Part shown: piece after piece, positions 46,140 to 54,310 of the stretch
How positions within the stretch are numbered: position 1 is the first letter of the stretch
Layout of the letters: each line of letters starts with the position of its first letter
NCBI RefSeq assembly: GCF_014650815.1
Contig: NZ_BMVR01000001.1
Coordinates: 310,001-374,000 of the forward strand
Direction: 5' to 3'
From: Streptomyces flavofungini
GTDB taxonomy: Bacteria; Actinomycetota; Actinomycetes; Streptomycetales; Streptomycetaceae
Length of the DNA: 64,000 bases
Translations under genes and position numbers: made by a program
Notes under the pieces: model-generated
The model's database searches: none
The model's input: only the letters and a program-made list of their open reading frames with translations
What the model was told of the DNA's origin: nothing

Positions 46140-47573
46140 ATGAACCCTCTGAACCCGCACCGCAAGAGCCGTAGAAGTCCCGCGTCACCCGCAACGCCGC
46201 CGCAGCACCCCTCCTCGCCGCGGCGCCCCTCCCCGGCATCCGCGCCCTTCCCGCCGCCCGCACCGCCCTCAGCACCGGGTTTCCCGTCCTTCCGCGCGCC
46301 CGGCAGAGCGGCCCGCGGCATCGTCACCACGACCGCGCTGCTGCTGATACCCCTGCTCGTGTTCGCGGGCGGCGACGACTTCCGTGCCGCCCTCGACTTC
46401 ACCACCGGCGTCCTTTCGCTCGTGTCCCTGACGGCCTCGGTGATGTGGGGCCTGGTCGCGTCGGACCGGCTCTTCCTGCGCTCCCGCCAGCGGCTGCTCG
46501 CCCAGGCCGTGCACCGGGCCACGGCGGTCGCGTCGGTGGGTTTCCTGCTGCTGCACGGCACCGTGAAGCTCGCCCTGGACCATGTGTCCGCGGTCGGCGC
46601 CCTGGTGCCCTTCGGGCTCGGATTCGGCGGCGGTGACGGGCTCATCGGCCTGGGCTCGCTCGCCGGGCTCCTCATGATCACCACCAGCGTCACCGGCGCG
46701 CTGCGCAGCTCCTTCGCCTCGCCGGTCCAGGTCGCGTCCCGGTGGCGGGCGCTGCACATGCTGGCCTACCCGGCCTGGTGCGCGGCCCTGATCCACGGCC
46801 TGTACGCGGGCCGCCCGCCGAAGCCGTGGGTGGTGGCCCTGTACTGCCTGTGCCTGCTCGCGGTCGCCGGGGCAGTGGCACTGCGCGCGGCGCCGCGTCC
46901 GGTCAAGCGCAAGGTGGCCGCGCGGATCTTCGCCCTCCTCGAACCCGACGCCCGGCCCGCGCCCGACCGCGCCCGCCGCCGCGAGGCCCCCGCGTCCACC
47001 CGGGACACCGCGTCGGCCCCGCTGCCCGGCACCGCGTCGGGCCGCGCCGCCGCCCCGCCCGACCAGCCCCCGGTCGTCGGCATCGCCGCTGCCTACCGCG
47101 CGCTGGCCGCGCCCTCCGAACCCGACTCGTCCCTGCGCCTGGACCTCCAGCCCACCGAGGTCCTGCCCACGATGACCCCCCGCTGGCCCGCGCCCTCCCC
47201 GCCCCCTCCGGCCGAGGCGCCCTCGACCTCGTTGCCGTACGACTCCGTGGACAACGGCTACGACTCCGTAGAGGCCGGATACGACTCCGTAGACACCGGT
47301 TACGAGCCGCCGGGCCGCGGTTACGACCGCCGGGACGCCCAGGACACACAGCACGACTACGGAGACAGGGGTTTCGGCTCCAGGGGTGCCGACCCGTACG
47401 ACCCCTCGTACGGCACCGGCCCGCAGCCCGCCTACCACCCGCCCGTGCACGATCCCCTGCCCGTGCCCGACCCCGGGTACGACGACGGCCCCGCCACCCA
47501 ACAGCTACCCGGCCCCTTCCAGGCGCCCAGCACCGGCGAACCCTGGAACGCGTCCACCGGAGGCAGCAAGTGA
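46140..47573 (+). CDS. Ferric-reductase/heme-b-like membrane protein with Tyr-repeat tail
   Basis: 477 residues from the ATG at 46140 (CGGAG upstream; an ATG 16 codons earlier is an alternative). The Pro-rich N-terminus is followed by about six TMs between residues 60 and 250. Two helices carry paired His: H125 and H139 (H-x13-H) and H206 and H219 (H-x12-H), the spacing of bis-heme ferric-reductase/NOX-type domains. A disordered tail has three YDSV-D/E repeats near residues 365-385. It ends in GTGA overlap with the NuoF-like gene, implying the two form one complex. Redox partner unknown. Confidence 0.8.
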   Translation: MNPLNPHRKSRRSPASPATPPQHPSSPRRPSPASAPFPPPAPPSAPGFPSFRAPGRAARGIVTTTALLLIPLLVFAGGDDFRAALDFTTGVLSLVSLTASVMWGLVASDRLFLRSRQRLLAQAVHRATAVASVGFLLLHGTVKLALDHVSAVGALVPFGLGFGGGDGLIGLGSLAGLLMITTSVTGALRSSFASPVQVASRWRALHMLAYPAWCAALIHGLYAGRPPKPWVVALYCLCLLAVAGAVALRAAPRPVKRKVAARIFALLEPDARPAPDRARRREAPASTRDTASAPLPGTASGRAAAPPDQPPVVGIAAAYRALAAPSEPDSSLRLDLQPTEVLPTMTPRWPAPSPPPPAEAPSTSLPYDSVDNGYDSVEAGYDSVDTGYEPPGRGYDRRDAQDTQHDYGDRGFGSRGADPYDPSYGTGPQPAYHPPVHDPLPVPDPGYDDGPATQQLPGPFQAPSTGEPWNASTGGSK

Positions 47574-49162
47574 ACGCGTCACTGCCCGACGTCCCCGAAG
47601 TCCGTGTCGTCGGGCTTCCGCTCCTGACCTCGGGCTTCGATCTGGTCGAGCGGCTCGACCTGGCCATGCACCTGAAGGTGCACGGCCCGCTGGAACCGAT
47701 CGCGGGCGAGCAGCTCGCCACGCTGGCCGAGCAGATCTCGCTGCGCGGCCGCGGCGGCGCGGGCTTCCCGTTCGCCAAGAAGCTGCGGGCCGTCGCCGAG
47801 TCCGCGATCCGCCGGGGCGTACGTCCCGTGGTCGTCGTCAACGGCAGCGAGGACGAGCCCGCATGCCGCAAGGACACCGTGCTGATCAACCGCGCCCCGC
47901 ACCTCATCCTGGACGGCGCGCTCCTTGCCGCCGAGGCGCTGGGCGCGCGCACGCTCGTCATCGGCGTGACCCGGGACTCCACGGAGGCCTCGATGCAGGC
48001 CGCGCTCGCCGAGCGGGGGCTGAGCAACCGGCGCGGATCGATCCTCCGCGCGCGCGTGCAGCGCAATCCCGTGCGCATGGTCACCGGTGAGTCGTCGGCC
48101 CTGGTGCGCTCCGCGGACGGCGGCCCGGCGCTGCCTCCGGGGCGCAAGGTGCGGACGTCCGACTCCGGGGTGGGCGGCGCGCCGACACTCCTGTCGAACG
48201 CGGAGACGTTCGCGCAGTTGGCCATCGCCGCCCGCATCGGCGCGGACCGCTACCGGCGCACCGGCCTGCGCGACGAGCCGGGCACCGTGCTGCTGACGCT
48301 TTCCGGAGCCGTCGCCCGGCCCATGGTCCTTGAGGTCCCAACGGGCGTGCCCCTTCGGTATGTTCTGCAGCTCGCCGGTGCACCGCCGCTGCCACAGGGC
48401 GTGCTCACGGGCGGCTATCACGGCAAGTGGCTCGACGCGGTCACCGCGCACGACGCGGTCGTGTCCCGGGCGGCCCTGGAGGCCTGCGGGGGCGCGCTCG
48501 GCGCGGGCGCGATCCTGCCGCTCGGCCCGGGCACGTGTCCGCTGGGCGAGGCGCTGCACGTGGCGAACTGGCTGGCCGGGGAGAGCGCCGGTCAGTGCGG
48601 GCCCTGCTATCTGGGCCTGCCGGCCGCCGCGCGCGGGCTCGCCGACGTCCTGGACGGCGGTGGGCCCACCGCCCTGGAGGCGCTGCGCGAGGTGACGCGG
48701 GCGGTGAAGCGGCGGGGTGCGTGCAAGCATCCGGACGGCTCGGCGGCGTTCCTGGAGTCGACGATCGCGGCGTTCACGGACGATCTCGCCGCGCATGTCC
48801 TGGGCGACGGGTGCGGGCGGCCCGTGGAGGGGGTCCTTCCGCTCCAGGACGACAGTCCCCAGGGGGAGGCGTCGAGCGGGCGCAAGCTCGCCGTCGACTG
48901 GACGCTGTGCCAGGGCCACGGGCTGTGCGCGGACATCGTCCCGGAGCTGATCCAGCTCGGCCCGGACGGCTTCCCGGCGGTCGCGGAGGCCGCGGTGCCG
49001 CGCTACTCGGAGGCGCGTGCGCAGCGTGCGGTGCGCCGCTGTCCGGCGCTGGCCCTGCGCATCGAGGAGGCCCCGGCAGCGCTCCCGGCGCAGGCGCCGT
49101 CGGCGGGCCTGCCGATGCTGCCTCGCGGCCGGGGGCGCAGGGCGCTCGGCAGCGGGCGGTGA
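47570..49162 (+). CDS. NuoF-like flavoprotein fused to [3Fe-4S]-type ferredoxin
   Basis: 530 residues, GTG start with GGAGG seven bases before. SLRGRGGAGFPFAKKL (about 59-73) and VVNGSEDEPACRKD match the FMN/NADH site of complex I 51-kDa subunits. A SLBB-like part follows. The Fe-S motif reads ESAGQCGPC (C343, C346) with a third Cys at 385; the first of the canonical four is Ala340. Residues about 440-500 are a ferredoxin with C447-x5-C453 and C491-P, the pattern of 3Fe-4S P450-type ferredoxins. It would take electrons from NAD(P)H and pass them to the membrane partner; this is an inference. Confidence 0.85.
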   Translation: MNASLPDVPEVRVVGLPLLTSGFDLVERLDLAMHLKVHGPLEPIAGEQLATLAEQISLRGRGGAGFPFAKKLRAVAESAIRRGVRPVVVVNGSEDEPACRKDTVLINRAPHLILDGALLAAEALGARTLVIGVTRDSTEASMQAALAERGLSNRRGSILRARVQRNPVRMVTGESSALVRSADGGPALPPGRKVRTSDSGVGGAPTLLSNAETFAQLAIAARIGADRYRRTGLRDEPGTVLLTLSGAVARPMVLEVPTGVPLRYVLQLAGAPPLPQGVLTGGYHGKWLDAVTAHDAVVSRAALEACGGALGAGAILPLGPGTCPLGEALHVANWLAGESAGQCGPCYLGLPAAARGLADVLDGGGPTALEALREVTRAVKRRGACKHPDGSAAFLESTIAAFTDDLAAHVLGDGCGRPVEGVLPLQDDSPQGEASSGRKLAVDWTLCQGHGLCADIVPELIQLGPDGFPAVAEAAVPRYSEARAQRAVRRCPALALRIEEAPAALPAQAPSAGLPMLPRGRGRRALGSGR

Positions 49163-49380
49163 CGGCTGCAAGGGCGGTGCGGGTGGCCTGAGCGACGCGT
49201 ACGGGGGCCGCTCGGCGTGGAGCTCACAACGAAGGGCCTGGGTGTGTGACCGGGCTCTCCGTACAGCTCCTGGAAGCACACGTTCCAGGCGCAGCCCGAG
49301 GCCGCGCGCCCGCACACTCCGTAGGCACCCGTCCCGAACCGGCACCCTCCTTGGGCCCACGGAAAAGCCCCGGGGCACAC

Positions 49381-49413
49381 GAAAAGCGGGCCACCCGATT
49401 CGGGTGGCCCGCT
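49381..49413 (-). terminator. Intrinsic terminator downstream of tRNA-Ala
   Basis: A perfect 13-bp stem (AGCGGGCCACCCG / CGGGTGGCCCGCT, loop of three) is followed on the minus strand by TTTTCG. It lies 10 bases past the tRNA 3' end and is one of the clearest intrinsic terminators here. Confidence 0.85.
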
Positions 49414-49422
49414 CATCTGCTG

Positions 49423-49495
49423 TGGAGCTAAGGAGAATTGAACTCCTGACCTCCTGCATGCCATGCAGGCGCTCTACCAACTGAGCTATAGCCCC
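49423..49495 (-). tRNA. tRNA-Ala(GGC)
   Basis: 73 nt without encoded CCA. The anticodon loop ATGGCAT (anticodon GGC) is flanked by CCTGC/GCAGG. The acceptor stem GGGGCTA/TAGCTCC holds the G3-U70 pair that identifies tRNA-Ala, with discriminator A73. The D-loop (AGCTCAGTTGGTAGAGC) and T-loop (GGTTCAATTC-like TTCAATT) are standard. An identical copy lies at 54168-54240. Confidence 0.97.
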
Positions 49496-49609
49496 TTGCT
49501 GCTGCTCCGCCCGGTTTCCCCGGCGGCTCCGCAAACATTACACGGTCACCCCCGGGGTCCACCAAATCGTTTCCGTCCCGGACACACGCGGTCGTTAGCG
49601 TCCCGCCTC

Positions 49610-50899
49610 GTGTCCGTGATCGCCAGCGTTGTCATCCGCCGCCGCATACCCCTGGCCGCCGGGGGCTGCGTGCTCTCGTTCGCCCTCTTCTGGGCCGCGC
49701 AGCGCGCGGCCGACGTCTCGATGGTCGACTTGATGGTCTACCGCGCGGAGGGCGAGGCCGCGCGTACGGGCGCCGACCTGTACGCGCTGCGTGCCACCGA
49801 GTACGACCTCCCCATGACGTACCCGCCGTTCGCGGCGCTGCTGTTCATACCGCTGACGCTGCTGGACCCGGTGGACCTGCGTCCGCTCGCGACGGTCGGG
49901 AACCTGCTGCTCGTGTTCGCGTTCGTGCGGCTGTCGCTGCGGCTGGTGGGAGAGCGGCGGCACGCGCGCGTGGAGACGGCTCTGTGGGTGTCGGCGGTGG
50001 CTGTCTGGGTGGAGCCGGTGTGGACGACGCTGCGCTACGGGCAGGTCAATCTGCTGCTGGCCGTGCTGGTGCTGTGGAGCCTTACGCGGCGCCCGGACCA
50101 CCGGTGGGCGGGGGTGGGCATCGGGGTCGCCGCGGCGATCAAGCTCACGCCCGCGCTGTTCGTGGTCTTCCTGCTGCTGGTGGGTGCCGTGGCGGGGGTA
50201 CGGCGGGGTGCGTGGCGGCCGGCCGTGCGGCACGCGTGCGTGGCCGCCGCCGCGTTCCTGGGGGCGACGCTGCTCGCGGCCGCGGTGCTGCCGGGCGCCT
50301 CCCGGAACTTCTGGACGCGGGTGGTCTTCGAGGCGGGCCGCGCGGGGCGGGCGGAGAACACCGCGAACCAGTCGGTGCGCGGGGTGCTGGCGCGGCTGCT
50401 GCACACCCCGGAGCCGGGTGCCTGGTGGGCGGTCGGGGCGGCGGTGGTCTGTGTGGCCGGGCTGGGCGTGGCGGTGGCCGCTGCGGCGCGCGGGGAGCGG
50501 GCCTGGGGCGCGGTCGCCTGTGCGGCGACCGCGCTGCTGGTCAGTCCGGTGTCGTGGTCGCACCACTGGGTGTGGTGCGTGCCGATGGCGCTGCTGCTGT
50601 GGACGCGTGCGGCGCGGTGGGGTGGCCGGGGGCGGTGGGCGGCGGCGGGCGGCCTTGCGCTGGTGTTCTGTTCGTACGCGCTGTGGTGGGTGCCGCACGG
50701 CCATGGTCGGCCTGAACTCGCCCAGGATTTTGGCGAGATGACACTGTCGGCGATCTATCCACTGGCTGCTGTCGGCTTCCTCGCCGTCGCCGCGGCCGTC
50801 GCTCTGGGGTTTCCGCGCAGGGGGTCCAGGGTGCCGCGTGCGGGGGCCGGACGGCCACGTGGAGGGCTCAGGCGGTGGCGAACGAGTAGAAGCGCTTGA
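49610..50899 (+). CDS. GT87 (DUF2029) polyprenol-phosphate-mannose-type glycosyltransferase
   Basis: 429 residues, multi-pass membrane GT-C glycosyltransferase. The Asp-bearing first loop MVDLMVYRAEGEAARTGADLY, the DLPMTYPPFAALLF motif, TLRYGQVNLLLA and VGIGVAAAIKLTPALF are typical of GT87 alpha-mannosyltransferases acting on lipid-linked mannose outside the membrane. The GTG at 49610 follows the tRNA region. The 3' end overlaps the oppositely oriented zinc-ribbon gene by 32 bases. Confidence 0.87.
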   Translation: MSVIASVVIRRRIPLAAGGCVLSFALFWAAQRAADVSMVDLMVYRAEGEAARTGADLYALRATEYDLPMTYPPFAALLFIPLTLLDPVDLRPLATVGNLLLVFAFVRLSLRLVGERRHARVETALWVSAVAVWVEPVWTTLRYGQVNLLLAVLVLWSLTRRPDHRWAGVGIGVAAAIKLTPALFVVFLLLVGAVAGVRRGAWRPAVRHACVAAAAFLGATLLAAAVLPGASRNFWTRVVFEAGRAGRAENTANQSVRGVLARLLHTPEPGAWWAVGAAVVCVAGLGVAVAAAARGERAWGAVACAATALLVSPVSWSHHWVWCVPMALLLWTRAARWGGRGRWAAAGGLALVFCSYALWWVPHGHGRPELAQDFGEMTLSAIYPLAAVGFLAVAAAVALGFPRRGSRVPRAGAGRPRGGLRRWRTSRSA

Positions 50900-51101
50900 G
50901 GGTGCAGTGCTCGTCGAGCAGGCGGCCGTAGATCGGCTCGCCTTCGAGCTCGCGGTACGTCTCGATGGGGTCGCCCTTTATGATCAGCGCCCGCGCGCAT
51001 TCCTCGCACCAGTACTGGTAGTCCGGGTTGACCGGCTCCATGTCGCGGACGATCGGCGTACCACTGCCGCACCAGTCGCATTTACGCCTGTGTGCACCCA
51101 T
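50868..51101 (-). CDS. Zinc-ribbon mini-protein
   Basis: 77 residues: CDWCGSG (residues 8-14) and CEEC (about 32-35) make a C-x2-C..C-x2-C zinc ribbon, followed by an acidic ELEGEPIYGRLLDEHCTLKRF tail. It starts 3 bases downstream of the previous small gene's stop, so the two are co-translated. Overlaps the GT87 3' end. Function unknown. Confidence 0.8.
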   Translation of the reverse strand: MGAHRRKCDWCGSGTPIVRDMEPVNPDYQYWCEECARALIIKGDPIETYRELEGEPIYGRLLDEHCTLKRFYSFATA

Positions 51102-51104
51102 CGA

Positions 51105-51281
51105 TCAGCTCCAGCTGTGGCCGCAGGCGGTGCACACGTAACTGACTCCGCCGTTGTCACCGAGGACTTGAGCCACGTGGGCCGAACCGCAGGAAGGGCA
51201 GTGGAGGAGCGTGGCATCGCCGACCTGTATGTCCGCCACTTCGAAGAGGCCCCCGGCCTCTTCGAGGATGCTCGAAGGCAT
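51105..51281 (-). CDS. Second zinc-ribbon mini-protein
   Basis: 58 residues, not long enough for standard listing but clear: MPSSILEEAGGLFEVADIQV, then CPSCGSAHVAQVL and CTACGHSWS. The C-x2-C..C-x2-C spacing and the final GHSWS resemble RNA polymerase/TFIIS-type zinc ribbons. It precedes the 77-residue gene by 3 bases, indicating a two-gene unit. Upstream (51282-51370) is a short promoter-sized gap next to the MFS gene. Confidence 0.82.
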   Translation of the reverse strand: MPSSILEEAGGLFEVADIQVGDATLLHCPSCGSAHVAQVLGDNGGVSYVCTACGHSWS

Positions 51282-51370
51282 CGCGCTCTCCCTCCCGTCG
51301 GGTCACCGTCGGCGCTTTGGTGCAGTCCCCTTCCGGCCCCGTCGATTCTGCCACGACCACGGCGAGACGG

Positions 51371-52834
51371 TCAGCGACGCCTACGTACCAGTCCGGACAC
51401 GGCCCCCAGGGCAGCCGCCGCGGCGAGCGCGTAGAAGCTCACCAGGAGCGCGTCCGCCGATGAATACGCCCCAGGAGCCCCCTGTGACTCAATCCCGGCG
51501 AGGAAAATCGCGCCGAAGACGGCGACGCCGGTGAGCTGCCCGAGCTGGGTGACGGTGGCGAGGAAGCCACTGGCGTCCGCCGCCTCCTCGGGCCGTACCG
51601 TCGCCAACGCGCGCGTGAGGGTCGGGCTGAATCCGAGGGACATGCCGACGCCGCCGCCCACCAACGCCGCGTACAGCCAGATGCCGCCGTCGCCGCCGTC
51701 CCGCAGCAGCAGCCCCACCGCGACGCAGGAGACCGCCGCGAGGGCGAACCCGCCCGGAATCAGCGCCCGTTGCAGCTGCACGGACCACTTGCGCCAGGTC
51801 AGACCGACCACTCCGAAGACGATCGCGGACGGCGCGAACGTCAGCCCCGCGCGCAGCGCGCTGTAGCCGAGGCCGCCCTGCACGTGCAGGGACAGCACGA
51901 ACAGGAAGCCGGAGTTGACCGCCATCACCGCGCCGAGCCGGAACACGGCGAGACCCATGCCCGGCACCCGCAGGACCCGGGGCGAGATCAGCGGCGCCCC
52001 GCCGCGCCGGGCGAGCCGCCCCTCGTACCCGCAGAACAGGGCGAAGATCACGGCCGCGGCGCCGAGGGAGACCCAGGTCCACAGCGGCCAGCCCTCCTGC
52101 TCTCCGAGCACGAGCGGCACCGTGAACGCCGAGACGGCGGCGCCGAGCATGACGAGCCCCGGCAGGTCGAGCCCGCGCGCCCGCCCGGGCTCGCTGCGGT
52201 CGTCACGGGGCAGCACCCGGGCGGCGACGGCCAGCAGGACCAGGCCGACCGGCACGTTCACCAGGAACACCGGGCGCCAGCCGGTACCGAACAGGTCGGC
52301 GCTGACCAGGAGGCCGCCGACGACCTGCCCGGCGGCGGCGCCGGTGGCGAGGACCGCGGAATAGGCGCCGAGGGCCTTCATCCGGGCCTCGCCGGTGAAG
52401 TTCCGCTGGATGAGGCTGAGCACCTGCGGGATGAGGACGGCGGAGCCCGCGCCCTGCAGGAGCCGGAACGCGATCAGCTGGCCGGTGCTCTGACTCAGCC
52501 CGCAGGCGAGCGAGGCGGCGGTGAACACGGCGAGCCCGACGAGGTAGACGCGGCGGTGGCCGAGTCGTTCTCCGAGGCGCGCGCCGGTGATCAGCAGGAC
52601 GGCGTACGTGATGGTGTAGCCGGCGATGACGAGCTGCAGCCCGGCGCCGGACGCGTCCAGTTCGACGCGGATCGTGGGCGCGGCGACATTGACGATGAAC
52701 ACGTCGAGCAGCGCCATGAACTGTGCGGTGAGCACGGCCGCGAGGATCCGTCCGGGGCGGATGTCAGTGCCGGGCGCTTTACTGGATCCAGGAGTTGAGG
52801 CGGGGGCCGCCGTGGGTGGGGTCGTAGTCGTCAT
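51371..52834 (-). CDS. DHA2-type MFS drug efflux transporter
   Basis: 487 residues, about 14 TMs. QFMALLDVFIVNVAAPTIRVEL is the TM1 motif, ARLGERLGHRRVYLVGL the loop 2-3 motif and FRLLQGAGSAVLIPQVL the motif-C-like helix. It is the second DHA2 exporter in this window. The XRE regulator is divergent 104 bases away, so its expression is probably repressed or activated by that protein in response to the exported compound. Confidence 0.92.
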   Translation of the reverse strand: MTTTTPPTAAPASTPGSSKAPGTDIRPGRILAAVLTAQFMALLDVFIVNVAAPTIRVELDASGAGLQLVIAGYTITYAVLLITGARLGERLGHRRVYLVGLAVFTAASLACGLSQSTGQLIAFRLLQGAGSAVLIPQVLSLIQRNFTGEARMKALGAYSAVLATGAAAGQVVGGLLVSADLFGTGWRPVFLVNVPVGLVLLAVAARVLPRDDRSEPGRARGLDLPGLVMLGAAVSAFTVPLVLGEQEGWPLWTWVSLGAAAVIFALFCGYEGRLARRGGAPLISPRVLRVPGMGLAVFRLGAVMAVNSGFLFVLSLHVQGGLGYSALRAGLTFAPSAIVFGVVGLTWRKWSVQLQRALIPGGFALAAVSCVAVGLLLRDGGDGGIWLYAALVGGGVGMSLGFSPTLTRALATVRPEEAADASGFLATVTQLGQLTGVAVFGAIFLAGIESQGAPGAYSSADALLVSFYALAAAAALGAVSGLVRRRR

Positions 52835-52938
52835 GCCCCGAGCGTGGGCGCGGCCCGGTACAGGTAGTGAGAGCCCGCTGATGCTGGTACTGGCAGCACC
52901 TGGCACGGTCGGGCACAGGCACGGATTTTGCACGGACC

Positions 52939-53985
52939 ATGGGGGATGTGACGACGATGGACATGACGGGGGCACCGCGCACGGGACCGGCCGCGCGCAC
53001 AACAAGCGCCGTGCGTACGACTGGCGCCACGCGTACGGCCGGCGGCGCACGTACGGCCGGCGACGCGCGCACGGAACCGGCGGACACGGCATTCCCACCC
53101 GCGCCCCCCGCCGCGCCGCCCTGCCCCACGCCCGCCACCACGTCCTCCCGGCGCCGCCCCGAGCTGGCCGCGTTCCTGCGAGGCCGCAGAGCCCGGGTCA
53201 CCCCGGCCGACGTGGGCATGCCGCCCGGCCCCCGGCGCCGCACGCCGGGCCTGCGCCGCGAGGAGGTCGCCCAGCTCTCCGGCGTCGGTGTGACGTGGTA
53301 CACGTGGCTGGAGCAGGGCCGTCCCATCAACGCCTCCGCCCAGGTCCTGGACGCCGTCGCGCGCACGCTGCGCCTGGACCAGCCGGAGCGCGAGCACCTC
53401 TACCACCTGGCGGAAGTGCCGTACGCCTCCCGGCACGAGGCGGCCGCGCAGGCGGTGAGCCCGGACGTCCAGACCATCATCGACGCCCTGGATCCGTATC
53501 CGGCGGCGGTGTACAACGCGCGGTACGACATCCTCGCCACCAACCCCGCCTACAGAGACCTCTTCCTGATCCCGCCGATCGAGGCGATAGGCGTGGAGAA
53601 CGTGCTGTGGACGCTGTTCGTGGTGCCGGTGAAGCACTGTCCGCTGGTCTTCCGGGATGCGGAGCTGCCGCTGATGGTGGCGACGCTGCGCGGGGAGTAC
53701 GGCCGGCATGTGGGCGAGCCCGCCTGGGAGCACTTCATCCGGGAACTGTCCGCGGCCAGCCCGGAGTTCGCGGCGCTGTGGGCGAGCGGCGATGTGGTGC
53801 CGCCGGGGCCGCGGGTGAAGACGTTCTGGCACAAGGCGGTCGGCGAGCTGCGGATGACGTCGGTGTCGCTGTCCATCAACGGGATGCCGGACTGCCGGAT
53901 CGTGGCGTACACGCCGGACGACGAGGAGACGACGGAGCGGATGCGGCAGCTTCGCGACCTTGAGCACGATGACATGCCCGTGTGA
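52939..53985 (+). CDS. XRE-family regulator with MmyB-like ligand domain
   Basis: 348 residues. The HTH (about 85-140) has RRRTPGLRREEVAQLSGVGVTWYTWLEQGR and VARTLRLDQPEREHL. A ligand-binding MmyB-like domain follows to the end (AVYNARYDILATNPAYRDLF; LRGEYGRHVGEPAWEHFI). Residues 1-75 are a low-complexity Arg/Thr/Ala/Pro stretch, so the real start could be internal. Divergent from the MFS gene. Confidence 0.88.
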   Translation: MGDVTTMDMTGAPRTGPAARTTSAVRTTGATRTAGGARTAGDARTEPADTAFPPAPPAAPPCPTPATTSSRRRPELAAFLRGRRARVTPADVGMPPGPRRRTPGLRREEVAQLSGVGVTWYTWLEQGRPINASAQVLDAVARTLRLDQPEREHLYHLAEVPYASRHEAAAQAVSPDVQTIIDALDPYPAAVYNARYDILATNPAYRDLFLIPPIEAIGVENVLWTLFVVPVKHCPLVFRDAELPLMVATLRGEYGRHVGEPAWEHFIRELSAASPEFAALWASGDVVPPGPRVKTFWHKAVGELRMTSVSLSINGMPDCRIVAYTPDDEETTERMRQLRDLEHDDMPV

Positions 53986-54127
53986 GGAGGGGAGCGCCGT
54001 CCGTCGGCGTCAGGGGATGCAGGTGGCGCAGTAAGGGGGTGCAGGTGGCAAGGACCCCCGCCACGCACGGACGAAGGCCGTGGAAGACGTACGGACGAAG
54101 GCCGTGGAAAATGACGAAAGCGACGCG

Positions 54128-54146
54128 GCTCACGCTTTCCGTGAGC
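54128..54146 (-). terminator. Hairpin past second tRNA-Ala
   Basis: GCTCACG / CGTGAGC around CTTTC, 22 bases beyond the tRNA 3' end on the minus strand. A weaker version of the terminator of the first tRNA copy. The 54010-54120 stretch between the XRE gene and this site carries a 24-bp tandem repeat (CGGACGAAGGCCGTGGAA twice). Confidence 0.5.
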
Positions 54147-54167
54147 ACACGCCGCTTGTCGATCGAG

Positions 54168-54240
54168 TGGAGCTAAGGAGAATTGAACTCCTGACCTCCT
54201 GCATGCCATGCAGGCGCTCTACCAACTGAGCTATAGCCCC
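54168..54240 (-). tRNA. tRNA-Ala(GGC), second copy
   Basis: 73 nt, base-for-base identical to 49423-49495, including anticodon GGC and the G3-U70 identity pair. Both copies have the same orientation. Confidence 0.97.
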
Positions 54241-54310
54241 GCGTGTTCTTCCCGCTCGGCGGGCGAACAAGAAGAACTTTAGCCTGCGACCTGCCCGAAC
54301 GCGAAATCCG

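Noticed and set aside
49423-54240. Integrated mobile element at tRNA
   Set aside because: No integrase, phage or transposase genes and no partial tRNA copy; both tRNAs are complete.
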